NCBI RefSeq assembly: GCF_900115605.1
Contig: NZ_FOXC01000015.1
Coordinates: forward strand, 1 to 56,881
DNA length: 56,881 nt
Source of the DNA: Halolactibacillus halophilus
GTDB taxonomy: Bacteria > Bacillota > Bacilli > Bacillales > Amphibacillaceae
Direction: 5' to 3'
The notes beneath the pieces are model-generated. The model searched no databases, had not been told where the DNA came from, and saw only the letters and a list, made by a program, of their open reading frames with translations. Position 1 is the first letter of the stretch, and every line of letters starts with the position of its first letter. Positions 1-8,194 of the stretch are shown here, piece after piece. A program made the position numbers and the translations under genes.

Positions 1-186
1 CATTGGGCGCACTGGGCGTATTTGACGCGTACCCTGTCTTTTGTCAGAACCTATACGTTCTATCAGACAGAACGATTCGACCCAAGCAAGTTGTGTTCCT
101 GGAGCGCACTATTTCCCCAACATGCTTTAACAGATGTTGAGAAAATAGGTTTGCGGCGGTTGGAAAGTAGAAAAACCTATGCTTAG
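1..186 (+). pseudogene. Decayed 3' end of an IS605-type tnpB (partial)
   Basis: Reading frame 1 is open to a TAG at 184-186 and contains a stretch (FDPSKLCS, then ALTDVEK) that resembles the C-terminal zinc-ribbon region of TnpB, where FxPSSKxCSxCG is usual. The second cysteine of the first CxxC pair is missing and no second pair is visible, so if it is TnpB it is mutated. Stronger support is positional: the DNA that follows (about 120-273) looks like a TnpB right end with its guide-RNA region. The 5' part lies outside the window. The protein match alone is weak. Confidence 0.42.
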
Positions 187-273
187 TTGAACGAGCATGG
201 GTCGCCTTTAAGGTGTCCTTACGGAATCTCCTTCCTCAAACATTCGTGAGAATGTTAGGTGGGGGTAGTTCAA
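120..273 (+). ncRNA. Candidate omega/reRNA region and right end of IS605-type element
   Basis: The segment holds several short stems and ends with the hairpin AACATTC-GTGA-GAATGTT (239-256), then AGGTGGGGGTAGTTCAA ending at 273. TnpB elements carry their guide RNA over the 3' end of the gene and the right end, and the CCTTCCTCAA...AGGTGGGGGTAGTTCAA layout fits that type. A second copy of the terminal part lies inverted at 6287-6356 with only two differences over the shared hairpin and tail. If correct, the guide would begin right after 273. Identification is by pattern, not by search. Confidence 0.5.
222..273 (+). repeat. IS605-type right-end repeat, copy 1
   Basis: Contains CCTTCCTCAA, a 7-bp hairpin with loop GTGA, then TTAGGTGGGGGTAGTTCAA. 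It is nearly identical in its 3' half to the inverted copy at 6287-6339 and distantly related to 56611-56675. The three copies show this is a dispersed family and not a host terminator. Confidence 0.72.
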
Positions 274-302
274 TCTGCCGCGAATGAAGGCAAGTTAAAA
301 GT

Positions 303-583
303 GTCGTTATGAGTTTGATGAACGTGATGGCCGAGAAATTGGCCGGTATGTATAAATCTCTATGGGACATCGAGTTGTTTTTCGGTGGTGGAAATAGGAG
401 TGAAATGTATTGGTTTTAATTATCATGACGGAAAATGCTATGTTCAATCAACTATTTGTTGCATTGATTACGTACATTCTTCTTAAGCTCTACACACGAA
501 TGGAAGTTAAGAAATCTATTGTAAACCCATGTCATTCGCAGAATGCTTCTTTGTGGTGGAAGTGGCGAATAGAAATTAAGTAA
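303..583 (+). pseudogene. IS4-family transposase remnant (C-terminal part, frameshifted)
   Basis: One frame reads AEKLAGMYKSLWDIELFF (330-383). Moving one base then gives RWWK, and a last stretch from ATG 425 to TAA 581-583 reads MTENAMFNQLFVALITYILL. This reproduces the IS4-family signature Y-(2)-R-(3)-E-(6)-K with Y at 351-353 and E at 372-374, but the R has become L and one T appears lost near 381. Two further stops follow the K. The ENAMFNQLFVALITYILL segment matches the usual alpha-helical end of these transposases. It is a dead fragment. The IS605-type end finishing at 273 lies directly in front of it, so that element may have inserted into this one. Confidence 0.72.
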
Positions 584-639
584 CGAGTCAGAACGGCAAC
601 GTAAATTGGCGACAAGCAGTATCTATAATTTAGGTTAAT

Positions 640-651
640 TCACACGTGTGA
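640..651. repeat. Perfect 12-bp palindrome TCACACGTGTGA
   Basis: Perfect palindrome between the transposase remnant and the hairpin at 681-714. It could be an operator or an end of the decayed element. Nothing more is visible. Confidence 0.3.
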
Positions 652-680
652 GAGAAAGAATGTTAATGAACTAAAATGAC

Positions 681-714
681 AACACGATGTGTCTTCGGAT
701 ATGTCGTGTTTTCG
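681..714 (+). terminator. Orphan intrinsic terminator-like hairpin
   Basis: Stem AACACGA (681-687) and TCGTGTT (704-710) around a loop containing TCTTCGGA, followed by a short T-rich run. No intact gene precedes it now. In Bacillus the gene upstream of secA is usually hpf, so this may be the terminator of a displaced gene (inference). Confidence 0.5.
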
Positions 715-734
715 CTCTTTCACAAGGATGTTTC

Positions 735-763
735 TTGTCATTAAAAACCCCAAGTGTTATTAT
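735..763 (+). promoter_or_regulatory. secA promoter (sigma-A type)
   Basis: TTGTCA (735-740), a 17-bp spacer and TATTAT (758-763) lie about 55 bp before the secA start codon. Confidence 0.55.
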
Positions 764-819
764 AAAATGTAGACGTTTATGAAACAAAACGTCAGTATCT
801 ATTAGAGGAGCGTACATTT

Positions 820-3327
820 ATGCGTGGAATACTAAAAAAGATTTTTGATGGTAATGAACGTCAATTAAAAGAACTGCGACCAACAGTTGATCAAATTGAG
901 ACGTTCGAGAAAGACTTTGAAAGTTTGTCAGATGTTGATTTAAAAAATAAAACAACCGAATTAAAACAACGTGTAGAGAATGGTGAAACACTAGACGATG
1001 TCATGGTTGAAGCTTATGCAGTTGTAAGAGAAGCTTCAAAACGTGTGCTAAATATGCGTCCATTTCCGGTACAGTTAATGGGAGCGATTGTTCTTCATGG
1101 TGGAAACATAGCTGAAATGAAAACAGGTGAAGGGAAAACCCTCGCTTCAACCTTACCAGCCTATTTAAATGCCCTTTCAGGTAGCGGTGTCCACATTATC
1201 ACGGTCAATGAATACTTAGCGGACCGTGATGCGAAAGATATGAGTGAGTTATTTGAATTTCTTGGTATGACTGTCGGTTTAAATGTTAGTGGGTTGACCA
1301 AGGAAGAAAAGCGTAAAGCATATGAAGCAGATATTACGTATGGTACAAATAATGAGTTTGGATTTGATTATTTGCGTGACAATATGGTGCTTTATAAAGA
1401 ACAGATGGTCCAGCGACCATTAAACTTCGCGATTATTGATGAGGTCGATTCGATTTTAATTGATGAGGCGAGAACACCTTTAATTATTTCAGGCAGTGCG
1501 CGTAAGTCAGCATCACTGTATCAACAAGCAAATAGCTTTGTCAGAGGACTAAAACGAGAACAAGACTTTAGCTATGACGAAAAAACAAAAGGCGTTCAGT
1601 TAACCGAAGAAGGAATCACAAAGGCAGAAAGCTTCTTTAATATTGACAACTTATTTGATTTAAAACACGTGACGTTAACGCATCATATTAATCAAGCTTT
1701 AAAAGCACATGCGTCGATGCATCGTGATACAGATTATGTGATTGAGGAAGAACAAGTCGTGATTGTTGACCAATTTACTGGTCGTTTAATGAAAGGTCGT
1801 CGCTACAGTGATGGCTTACATCAAGCAATTGAGGCAAAAGAAGGTTTGCAGATTCAGAACGAGTCAATGACGCTTGCCTCAATTACGTTCCAAAACTTCT
1901 TTAGAATGTATAATAAATTATCTGGGATGACGGGGACAGCGAAAACAGAAGAGGAAGAGTTCCGTAACATTTATAATATGGATGTTGTGGCTATTCCGAC
2001 CAACAAACCGATTATCCGTGACGACCGTCCAGATCTTATCTTTAAGACAATGGACGGAAAGTTTAAAGCAGTAATTGAAGATATTAAATCTCGTCATGAA
2101 GCAGGTCAACCAGTCCTTGTTGGTACTGTGGCTGTTGAAACGTCAGAAGTGATTTCAGCGTTACTGAAAAAACGTGGGGTCCCGCACAACGTGTTAAATG
2201 CAAAAAATCACTACCGTGAAGCAGATATTATTGAAAATGCCGGGGAGCCAAAGGCCGTTACGATTGCGACCAATATGGCCGGACGTGGGACAGATATTAA
2301 ACTAGGTAATGGCGTTAAAGCCCTCGGTGGTTTAGCCGTTATTGGTACTGAACGCCATGAATCGCGCCGGATTGACAATCAGTTACGTGGACGTTCAGGT
2401 CGTCAAGGAGATCCTGGTGTGACACAATTCTATCTATCGATGGAAGACGATTTAATGCGTCGCTTTGGCTCCGATAACATGAAAGCCGTCATGGACCGGT
2501 TTAAGATGGATGATGCTCAGCCGATTGAAAGCAAAATGGTTTCAAAAGCGGTTGAATCAGCGCAAAAACGCGTGGAAGGTAACAACTTTGATGCGCGTAA
2601 GAATGTCCTAAGTTATGACGATGTGTTACGTGAACAACGTGAAATTATTTATCAACAACGATATGACGTGATTGATTCAGAAAACTTAAAAGATATCGTG
2701 TTGAATATGATTGAGACTGTCGTTGAGAATCAAGTCGAACTCCATACACAAGAGGAAGATAATGCAAAATGGGAACTTGATGGACTGACAGAATATATTC
2801 ATGCGAATCTTGTTGAGTCAGAATACCTTACTCGAAGTGATTTATCAGATCAGTCACCAGAAGAGCTTATCTCACTGATTATGGCTAAAGTTAAAGAGAA
2901 ATATGATGTGAAAGAACAGGACATGGGTGAAGAACGGATGCGTGAGTTTGAGAAAGTTATACTCTTACGTGTCGTTGATACGAAATGGATGGACCATATT
3001 GATCAAATGGACCAACTCCGTCAGGGGATTCATCTACGTGCTTATGCACAAAATAATCCACTGAATGAGTACCGGATGGAAGGCTTCAATATGTTTGAAT
3101 CGATGGTTCAGTCTATTAATGAAGATGTCGCGCGTTATGTGATGAAAGCACAAGTACGTGAGAACTTACAACGTCAAGAAGTTGCGAAAAATGCGACAGC
3201 TGTCTCGGGTGATGATGGTAAAAAAACTAAGAAAAAACAACCGTTTGTGAAGTCTGATACCATTGGACGAAACGACCCATGTCCGTGTGGCAGTGGGAAG
3301 AAATACAAACATTGTCACGGTAAATAA
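820..3327 (+). CDS. secA: Preprotein translocase ATPase SecA
   Basis: The ATP-driven motor that pushes unfolded preproteins through SecYEG at the membrane. The 835-residue length is normal for Firmicutes. Visible motifs are Walker A GEGKT at residues 103-107, the [15 protein letters not shown] segment with the DEAD-box-like site near residue 207, GRGTDI of the second nucleotide-binding fold near residue 490, and the C-terminal zinc finger [12 protein letters not shown] that binds SecB or lipids. ATG at 820 follows AGAGGAG with good spacing. It is followed by a hairpin and prfB, as in Bacillus. Confidence 0.98.
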   Translation: MRGILKKIFDGNERQLKELRPTVDQIETFEKDFESLSDVDLKNKTTELKQRVENGETLDDVMVEAYAVVREASKRVLNMRPFPVQLMGAIVLHGGNIAEMKTGEGKTLASTLPAYLNALSGSGVHIITVNEYLADRDAKDMSELFEFLGMTVGLNVSGLTKEEKRKAYEADITYGTNNEFGFDYLRDNMVLYKEQMVQRPLNFAIIDEVDSILIDEARTPLIISGSARKSASLYQQANSFVRGLKREQDFSYDEKTKGVQLTEEGITKAESFFNIDNLFDLKHVTLTHHINQALKAHASMHRDTDYVIEEEQVVIVDQFTGRLMKGRRYSDGLHQAIEAKEGLQIQNESMTLASITFQNFFRMYNKLSGMTGTAKTEEEEFRNIYNMDVVAIPTNKPIIRDDRPDLIFKTMDGKFKAVIEDIKSRHEAGQPVLVGTVAVETSEVISALLKKRGVPHNVLNAKNHYREADIIENAGEPKAVTIATNMAGRGTDIKLGNGVKALGGLAVIGTERHESRRIDNQLRGRSGRQGDPGVTQFYLSMEDDLMRRFGSDNMKAVMDRFKMDDAQPIESKMVSKAVESAQKRVEGNNFDARKNVLSYDDVLREQREIIYQQRYDVIDSENLKDIVLNMIETVVENQVELHTQEEDNAKWELDGLTEYIHANLVESEYLTRSDLSDQSPEELISLIMAKVKEKYDVKEQDMGEERMREFEKVILLRVVDTKWMDHIDQMDQLRQGIHLRAYAQNNPLNEYRMEGFNMFESMVQSINEDVARYVMKAQVRENLQRQEVAKNATAVSGDDGKKTKKKQPFVKSDTIGRNDPCPCGSGKKYKHCHGK

Positions 3328-3335
3328 TAATAAGG

Positions 3336-3365
3336 GGACATCCTAAGCGTTAGGATGTCCGTTTG
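3336..3365 (+). terminator. Hairpin between secA and prfB
   Basis: A perfect 11-bp stem GGACATCCTAA (3336-3346) and TTAGGATGTCC (3350-3360) with loop GCG, then GTTTGATTG. The T run is weak, so it may only attenuate transcription into prfB or protect the secA mRNA end. Confidence 0.6.
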
Positions 3366-3394
3366 ATTGTAAGAAAAAGATGAGGTGAAGGGTA

Positions 3395-4496
3395 ATGGAA
3401 TTAGTAGAAATTAAACAAGAGTTAGAGAAGATGACGAGCCGCTTAGCGGATTTTAGGGGGTCTCTTTGACTTAGATGAAAAACGTACAAAGATTGCGGAA
3501 TTAGAACATGAAATGACAGCACCTGATTTTTGGGATGACCAAAAAAATGCGCAAAAAGTTATTGATGAAGTGAATAGTTATAAAGATGTTGTCAATCGCT
3601 TTGATGCGCACGTTGAAACGTTAGAAAACTTAGAAGTGAGTTATGAACTCGTTAAAGAAGAAGCGGATGAAGATCTCAGACTCGAATTAGAGGAAGAATT
3701 AGCTCAGCTGCAGGAAGATTTAAATGCCTTTGAACTATTGATGTTATTAAGTGAGCCTTATGATAAGAATAACGCAATATTAGAGCTGCACCCAGGTGCG
3801 GGTGGAACAGAATCTCAAGACTGGGGCAGCATGCTTCTTAGAATGTATACCCGTTGGGCTGAGAAAAAAGGTTTTAAAGTTGAGACACTTGATTATTTGC
3901 CAGGTGATGAGGCTGGTGTTAAAAGTGTCACCTTACTGATTAAAGGGCACAATGCATACGGTTACTTAAAGGCCGAAAAAGGCGTCCATAGGTTGGTGAG
4001 AATTTCTCCCTTCGATTCACAAAACAGACGTCACACATCGTTTGTGTCATGTGATGTGATGCCAGAATTATCAGATGATGTTGATATTGACATTAGAACA
4101 GAGGATTTAAAGATTGATACATACCGTGCCTCAGGTGCCGGTGGACAGCATGTTAATACAACCGATTCAGCTGTTCGGATTACACACTTACCAACGAATT
4201 CAATTGTAACGTGTCAATCAGAGCGGTCACAAATTAAAAACCGCGATCAGGCGATGAAAATGTTAAAAGCAAAGCTCTATCAATTAGAAATTGAGAAGCA
4301 ACAAGCCGAAGTTGATGCGTTACGTGGTGAACAAAAAGAAATCGGTTGGGGCAGTCAAATCCGTTCTTATGTCTTCCAGCCATATACGATGATTAAAGAT
4401 CATCGGACTAACATCGAAGTCGGTAATGTCCAAGGTGTGATGGACGGAGATATCGATCCATTTATTGACGGTTACTTGCGCCAACAAATGCGATAA
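3395..4496 (+). CDS. prfB: Peptide chain release factor 2 (programmed +1 frameshift)
   Basis: Recognises UGA and UAA stop codons and triggers peptidyl-tRNA hydrolysis. Translation starts at ATG 3395 after AGGTGAAGGG and meets an in-frame TGA as codon 25 (3467-3469). The classic frameshift site is present: an internal Shine-Dalgarno AGGGGG (3455-3460), then CTT TGA C. A +1 slip on CTT continues at GAC 3468 and yields about 366 residues. The SPF tripeptide that reads UGA (RISPFDSQ) and the catalytic GGQ (ASGAGGQH, near residue 250) are intact. RF2 level thus controls its own synthesis. An annotation starting at 3513 would miss the first 39 residues. Confidence 0.97.
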
Positions 4497-4539
4497 GCTA
4501 TTTTAAAAGAAAAGAAACATAACTATAGCCAGAAGAAGC

Positions 4540-4585
4540 ATCCCCTTTAAAGTGAATGATGTATCCACTCTAAGGGGATTTTTAT
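4540..4585 (+). terminator. prfB terminator
   Basis: Stem ATCCCCTT (4540-4547) and AAGGGGAT (4572-4579), with an inner AGTG/CACT pairing, followed by TTTTT. Confidence 0.8.
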
Positions 4586-4607
4586 GAATAAATATAAAAA
4601 ACTACCT

Positions 4608-4635
4608 TTTACTTTTTTTGTAAATATGTTAGGAT
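4608..4635 (+). promoter_or_regulatory. Possible promoter of the 4689 gene
   Basis: TTTACT, a 16-bp spacer and TAGGAT. This is a weak match, chosen because a terminator precedes it and a gene with its own RBS follows. Confidence 0.3.
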
Positions 4636-4688
4636 GGAAATAGAGAATTTGGATTACCACTGTATATACTGATATAAAGGAGAGGCTT

Positions 4689-5204
4689 ATGCGAAAACAA
4701 ATGAGGAATCAAAGTATTATTTGGGTTATTGTCGTGTTAGTGATGTTTTTAATTGGGACAAGTGTGTTGCTTTATCAGGAACATGAGGCGGATAAACGTG
4801 CTTTTCAAAGTCTATTAAATCGTGTATATATGGAAGTGGATAATACTTTGCATACGCTGTCACTTATATCAGAAAATAGTACGGCAGATGATGCGTATGT
4901 TGAACGCCTGTTTATTAATTTAGAAGTGAGACTGACTAACATCACAACGCTATTAGAGTTTGCTGAACTTACTGTTGATGATACTGACTTCCCAAATAGT
5001 GATTTTGCAAGGATAGCTGCCTATACAAGCGTTGAAGATTACGGAGAAGAAGCGTATGTTAACCGCGTACAAGAGCTGTTAACGCATATTAAAGAAGCCA
5101 TGTATTCAGAAGAACATAACCAAGAGGATCCGAGTCTCACCCCGGAAGCATTCAATACCATTGTAGAAGAAGCAACAAATCAAGCTAGGGAGCATTTTAA
5201 TTAA
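4689..5204 (+). CDS. Membrane-anchored protein of unknown function
   Basis: 171 residues, not recognised. The N-terminus has basic residues and then one hydrophobic segment (about residues 9-28, IIWVIVVLVMFLIGTSVLLY) that is probably an uncleaved signal anchor. The rest is acidic and helical, without cysteines or catalytic motifs, and would face outside. RBS AAAGGAGAGG stands 5 nt before the ATG. It is a single-gene unit with its own terminator, placed between prfB and the yitT-like gene, where B. subtilis has other genes. Function cannot be inferred. Confidence 0.8.
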   Translation: MRKQMRNQSIIWVIVVLVMFLIGTSVLLYQEHEADKRAFQSLLNRVYMEVDNTLHTLSLISENSTADDAYVERLFINLEVRLTNITTLLEFAELTVDDTDFPNSDFARIAAYTSVEDYGEEAYVNRVQELLTHIKEAMYSEEHNQEDPSLTPEAFNTIVEEATNQAREHFN

Positions 5205-5235
5205 ATAATGATGATGTTCTTGAAAATAGACAAAT

Positions 5236-5270
5236 GAGGCGTTCAGTTATAGCTGAATGTCTCTTTTTTA
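5236..5270 (+). terminator. Terminator of the 4689 gene
   Basis: An 11-bp stem (5236-5246 with 5253-5263, a few G-T pairs) around loop TTATAG, followed by six T residues. Confidence 0.82.
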
Positions 5271-5327
5271 TGTCATTTTAATCCTTTACTCTGATGATGA
5301 GACAGTGTGTTAACAGGTCAAAACCAG

Positions 5328-5356
5328 TTGTTTCCTGTTTCATTATCTGATATACT
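5328..5356 (+). promoter_or_regulatory. Promoter of the yitT-like gene
   Basis: TTGTTT (5328-5333), 17 bp, then TATACT (5351-5356) preceded by TGA, an extended -10. An AACAGG / CCTGTT inverted repeat (5312-5339) overlaps the -35. Confidence 0.6.
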
Positions 5357-5393
5357 CCTTTAGGTTGTGACAAATTGTTAAGGGGTGGATGTA

Positions 5394-6260
5394 ATGATAC
5401 AAAAATATAGACGTGAACCAATGCCAAGACCTTTTGTATTAACTTTTGAGTACAGTTTAGTTTTACTTGGTTCTTTTATGATAGCAATTGGATTTAACTT
5501 ATTTTTACTACCAAATCAAGTCGCCTCAGGTGGCGTTGCTGGTATTAGCACGATAATCAATAGTGTATTTGGTTTTAGTCCAGATATTATCCAGTGGGCG
5601 ATTAACCTTCCGCTATTTGTAGTAGGTATTTTTATTTTAGGTAAGAACTTCGGGATGAAAACCTTCGTTGGTACGATTGCTGTCCCGTTTTTTGTTGGGG
5701 TCAGTAGCGATTGGCCAGCAGCAACACCAGACCCATTACTTGGTGCGATTTTCGGCGGTATGGCTTGTGGTGTCGGGATTGGTATTGTTTTTCGTGGGAA
5801 AGGTTCGACGGGCGGTATCGATTTAGCGGCGCAAATCTTACATAAATACGTTCCACTTCCGTTTGGAATCTGTGTGGCCCTTTTTGATGGGGTAATCGTC
5901 TTAACCGCAACCTTCGTCTTTTCAGTAGAACAAGGTTTGTATGCTTTGATTGGGTTATTTGTGACTAGTCGAACGATTGATTTAGTCCAAGTCGGACTAA
6001 ACAGTTCAAAAAATTTAATGATTATTACCGATCATGTCGAACCAGTAAGAGAAGCCTTACTTAATCAAGTAGACCGCGGGGTGACTGTGTGGCAAGCAGA
6101 AGGCGGCTATACCAAAGAAGAACGCCGAATGATTATGTGTGTGGTGAATCAAAATGAGTTTAGTCGAACATCACAAATCATCAAATTAATTGATCCAAAT
6201 GCCTTTATTGTGGTGATGAATGCGAGTGAAGTGATTGGTGAAGGATTCACAAGACACTAA
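5394..6260 (+). CDS. YitT/YvjA-family membrane protein
   Basis: 288 residues from ATG 5394, preceded by AAGGGGTGG. An in-frame GTG at 5385 lies inside that RBS and is unlikely. The N-terminal two thirds form five or six hydrophobic segments of the YitT (DUF161) family, with FLLPNQVASGGVAGIST and a later GKGSTGGIDLAAQIL. The soluble C-terminal DUF2179 domain runs from about residue 210 and contains TKEERRMIMCVVN. Family members are integral membrane proteins of unknown, probably transport-related, role. The position after prfB matches B. subtilis yvjA. Confidence 0.88.
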   Translation: MIQKYRREPMPRPFVLTFEYSLVLLGSFMIAIGFNLFLLPNQVASGGVAGISTIINSVFGFSPDIIQWAINLPLFVVGIFILGKNFGMKTFVGTIAVPFFVGVSSDWPAATPDPLLGAIFGGMACGVGIGIVFRGKGSTGGIDLAAQILHKYVPLPFGICVALFDGVIVLTATFVFSVEQGLYALIGLFVTSRTIDLVQVGLNSSKNLMIITDHVEPVREALLNQVDRGVTVWQAEGGYTKEERRMIMCVVNQNEFSRTSQIIKLIDPNAFIVVMNASEVIGEGFTRH

Positions 6261-6286
6261 TCAAGAGAGTGGATAAAATGCTTACA

Positions 6287-6356
6287 TTGAACTACCCCCA
6301 TCTAAAATTCTCACGAATGTTTGAGGAAGGTGTCTTCTCATTCTAAAACGATAAAA
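6287..6356 (-). repeat. IS605-type end repeat, copy 2 (solitary mini-element)
   Basis: Read on the minus strand it begins TTTTATCG, continues through GAGAAGACACCTTCCTCAA, a hairpin ACATTCGTGAGAAT, and ends GATGGGGGTAGTTCAA. Its 3' half matches copy 1 (222-273) almost exactly and its 5' half matches copy 3 (56611-56675). No transposase gene lies beside it. It therefore looks like a minimal left-end/right-end element between the yitT-like gene and ftsE. Confidence 0.68.
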
Positions 6357-6468
6357 GTTTTAAGCAAATGATACACGTTTTCCCTCCATTGATTGGTCAT
6401 TCGGAAATATATTGAAGTAAATGAAATCAAACTGTAACATTCTAAAGGTAAAAAAATGGCGGATGAAA

Positions 6469-6477
6469 TGTTATAAT
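6469..6477 (+). promoter_or_regulatory. ftsEX promoter, extended -10
   Basis: TGT directly before TATAAT (6472-6477). No convincing -35 is seen, as is usual for extended -10 promoters. Confidence 0.5.
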
Positions 6478-6486
6478 GGTATAGCA

Positions 6487-6526
6487 TAAGCAAATGTAGC
6501 GTAAAAGTGCTTGAAGTATTTGCTTA
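6487..6526 (+). promoter_or_regulatory. Inverted repeat in ftsE leader
   Basis: TAAGCAAAT (6487-6495) pairs with ATTTGCTTA (6518-6526), and an inner AGC/GCT pairing is possible. It lies within the predicted 5' untranslated region, about 30 nt before the ftsE start. Confidence 0.45.
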
Positions 6527-6556
6527 ATCAAACTTAGTAAAGGTGATTGGATAATT

Positions 6557-7243
6557 ATGATAAAAATGAAAGACATTCGAAAAACATATCCAAACGGTGT
6601 ACAAGCCTTAAATGGCATAACAATAGATATCGACCTCGGTGAATTTGTTTATTTAGTTGGACAAAGTGGCGCCGGAAAATCAACATTCATTAAAATCATT
6701 TTTGGTGATGAAAAAGCCACATCAGGTGATGTACAAGTGGCTGGACATGATGTTGTCAATATGAAACGTAAAGAAGTGCCTTATTTACGACGTGATATTG
6801 GTGTCGTTTTTCAAGATTTTAAACTCTTACCAACAATGACTGTCTATGAAAATGTGGCGTTTGCATTAGAAGTAGTCGAAGAAACGCCAAAGAATATTCG
6901 AAAACGGGTGATGGAAGTACTCGATCAAGTTGGACTGAAAAATAAAGCGAGATTTATTCCAGATGAACTCTCTGGTGGGGAACAGCAGCGGGTTGCTATC
7001 GCAAGAGCGATTGCGAACTATCCCAAATTACTCATTGCCGATGAGCCAACCGGTAACTTGGACCCAGACACCTCATGGGAAATTATGAGAATATTAGAAG
7101 AAATTAATGGAGCAGGGACGACTGTAATTATGGCGACCCACAGCAAAGAAATTGTTAATACAATTAAACGACGTGTTATCGCTATTGAAGGCGGTATGAT
7201 TGTACGTGACCAGCATCGAGGTGACTACGGCTATGAAAGCTAG
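6557..7243 (+). CDS. ftsE: Cell division ATP-binding protein FtsE
   Basis: 228-residue ABC ATPase with Walker A GQSGAGKS, signature LSGGEQQR, Walker B LLIADEPTG and the His switch ATHS. With FtsX it forms a membrane complex that activates peptidoglycan hydrolases outside the cell; in Firmicutes these are CwlO or PcsB-type enzymes. RBS AAAGGTGATTGG precedes the ATG. The 3' end overlaps ftsX by 11 bases, so the two are probably translationally coupled. An M23 hydrolase gene follows ftsX and is the likely target. Confidence 0.97.
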   Translation: MIKMKDIRKTYPNGVQALNGITIDIDLGEFVYLVGQSGAGKSTFIKIIFGDEKATSGDVQVAGHDVVNMKRKEVPYLRRDIGVVFQDFKLLPTMTVYENVAFALEVVEETPKNIRKRVMEVLDQVGLKNKARFIPDELSGGEQQRVAIARAIANYPKLLIADEPTGNLDPDTSWEIMRILEEINGAGTTVIMATHSKEIVNTIKRRVIAIEGGMIVRDQHRGDYGYES

Positions 7244-8126
7244 AACATTTAAACGGCATATTAGAGAAGGTCTTAAAAATACTTGGCGTAACAGTTGGAT
7301 GACGCTAGCTTCGGTTGGGGCTGTAACGACGACATTAATCTTAGTAGGCGCGTTCTTAGTGCTCCTATTAAATATTAATCATATTGCTGAAAATCTAGAA
7401 GAAGATGTCGAAATTAAAGTTCTCGTCGATCTAACAGCAAGTGAAACAGAAACGGCTTCGGTTGGAGATGAACTCGAACGACTCGATAATGTAAAAAGTG
7501 TTACTTTTTCAACGCGGGAAGAAGAGCTCGAACGGCTAGTGTCAGGTCTAGGCGATGAAGGTGATATCTTTGGCCTACAAGATCAGGAGAATCCATTAAA
7601 TGATGCTTATATTATCAAGTTAGACGACCCGACGGAAACGGTCACAATGGCACAAGAAATTGTAACCTTCGATTATGTTGAAGATGTCAACTATGGTGAA
7701 AATTTTGTTCAAAATCTGTTTGACTTTAATGCGTATGCAAGAAATATTGGTTTAATCCTAATTGTAGCCTTACTTTTTACCGCGATTTTCCTTATTTCAA
7801 ATACAATCAAGATTACAATCTTCGCAAGACGTAAAGAAATTGAAATTATGCAGCTTGTGGGGGCAACAAAATGGTTTATTCGTTGGCCATTCTTTGTAGA
7901 AGGCATGTTACTTGGCGTACTGGGTAGTGTCATTCCCATTGGGGCTTTAATTGGTGGCTATTATTATTTAGATCAAAATATGAGCGCCGTTCAACAATTT
8001 GATTTTATTACGCTTCTTCCATTCTCACCTTTTGTTTGGCAAATATCAGGTGTCATTATTTTAATTGGTGTTGTCATTGGTGTCTGGGGTAGTGTCATGA
8101 GTGTACGTAAGTTTTTAAAAATTTAA
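7233..8126 (+). CDS. ftsX: Cell division permease-like protein FtsX
   Basis: 297 residues from ATG 7233 (MKARTFKRHIREGLKN, typical for the family; the longer frame from 7200 lacks this logic). One membrane segment near residues 22-44 is followed by a large extracellular domain of about 120 residues that contacts the hydrolase, then three C-terminal segments typical of the FtsX permease domain (the IFARRKEIEIMQLVGAT loop is characteristic). It overlaps ftsE and partners with it. Confidence 0.96.
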   Translation: MKARTFKRHIREGLKNTWRNSWMTLASVGAVTTTLILVGAFLVLLLNINHIAENLEEDVEIKVLVDLTASETETASVGDELERLDNVKSVTFSTREEELERLVSGLGDEGDIFGLQDQENPLNDAYIIKLDDPTETVTMAQEIVTFDYVEDVNYGENFVQNLFDFNAYARNIGLILIVALLFTAIFLISNTIKITIFARRKEIEIMQLVGATKWFIRWPFFVEGMLLGVLGSVIPIGALIGGYYYLDQNMSAVQQFDFITLLPFSPFVWQISGVIILIGVVIGVWGSVMSVRKFLKI

Positions 8127-8137
8127 AGTGACATATT

Positions 8138-8166
8138 GACGGTGCTAATTTAGTACCGTCTTTCTA
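8138..8166 (+). terminator. ftsX terminator
   Basis: GACGGTGCTA and TAGTACCGTC (8138-8160, one mismatch), followed by TTTCT. Some read-through to the M23 gene is plausible. Confidence 0.6.
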
Positions 8167-8194
8167 TAAAAACAAGAAATAAGGAGTTGGCAAA

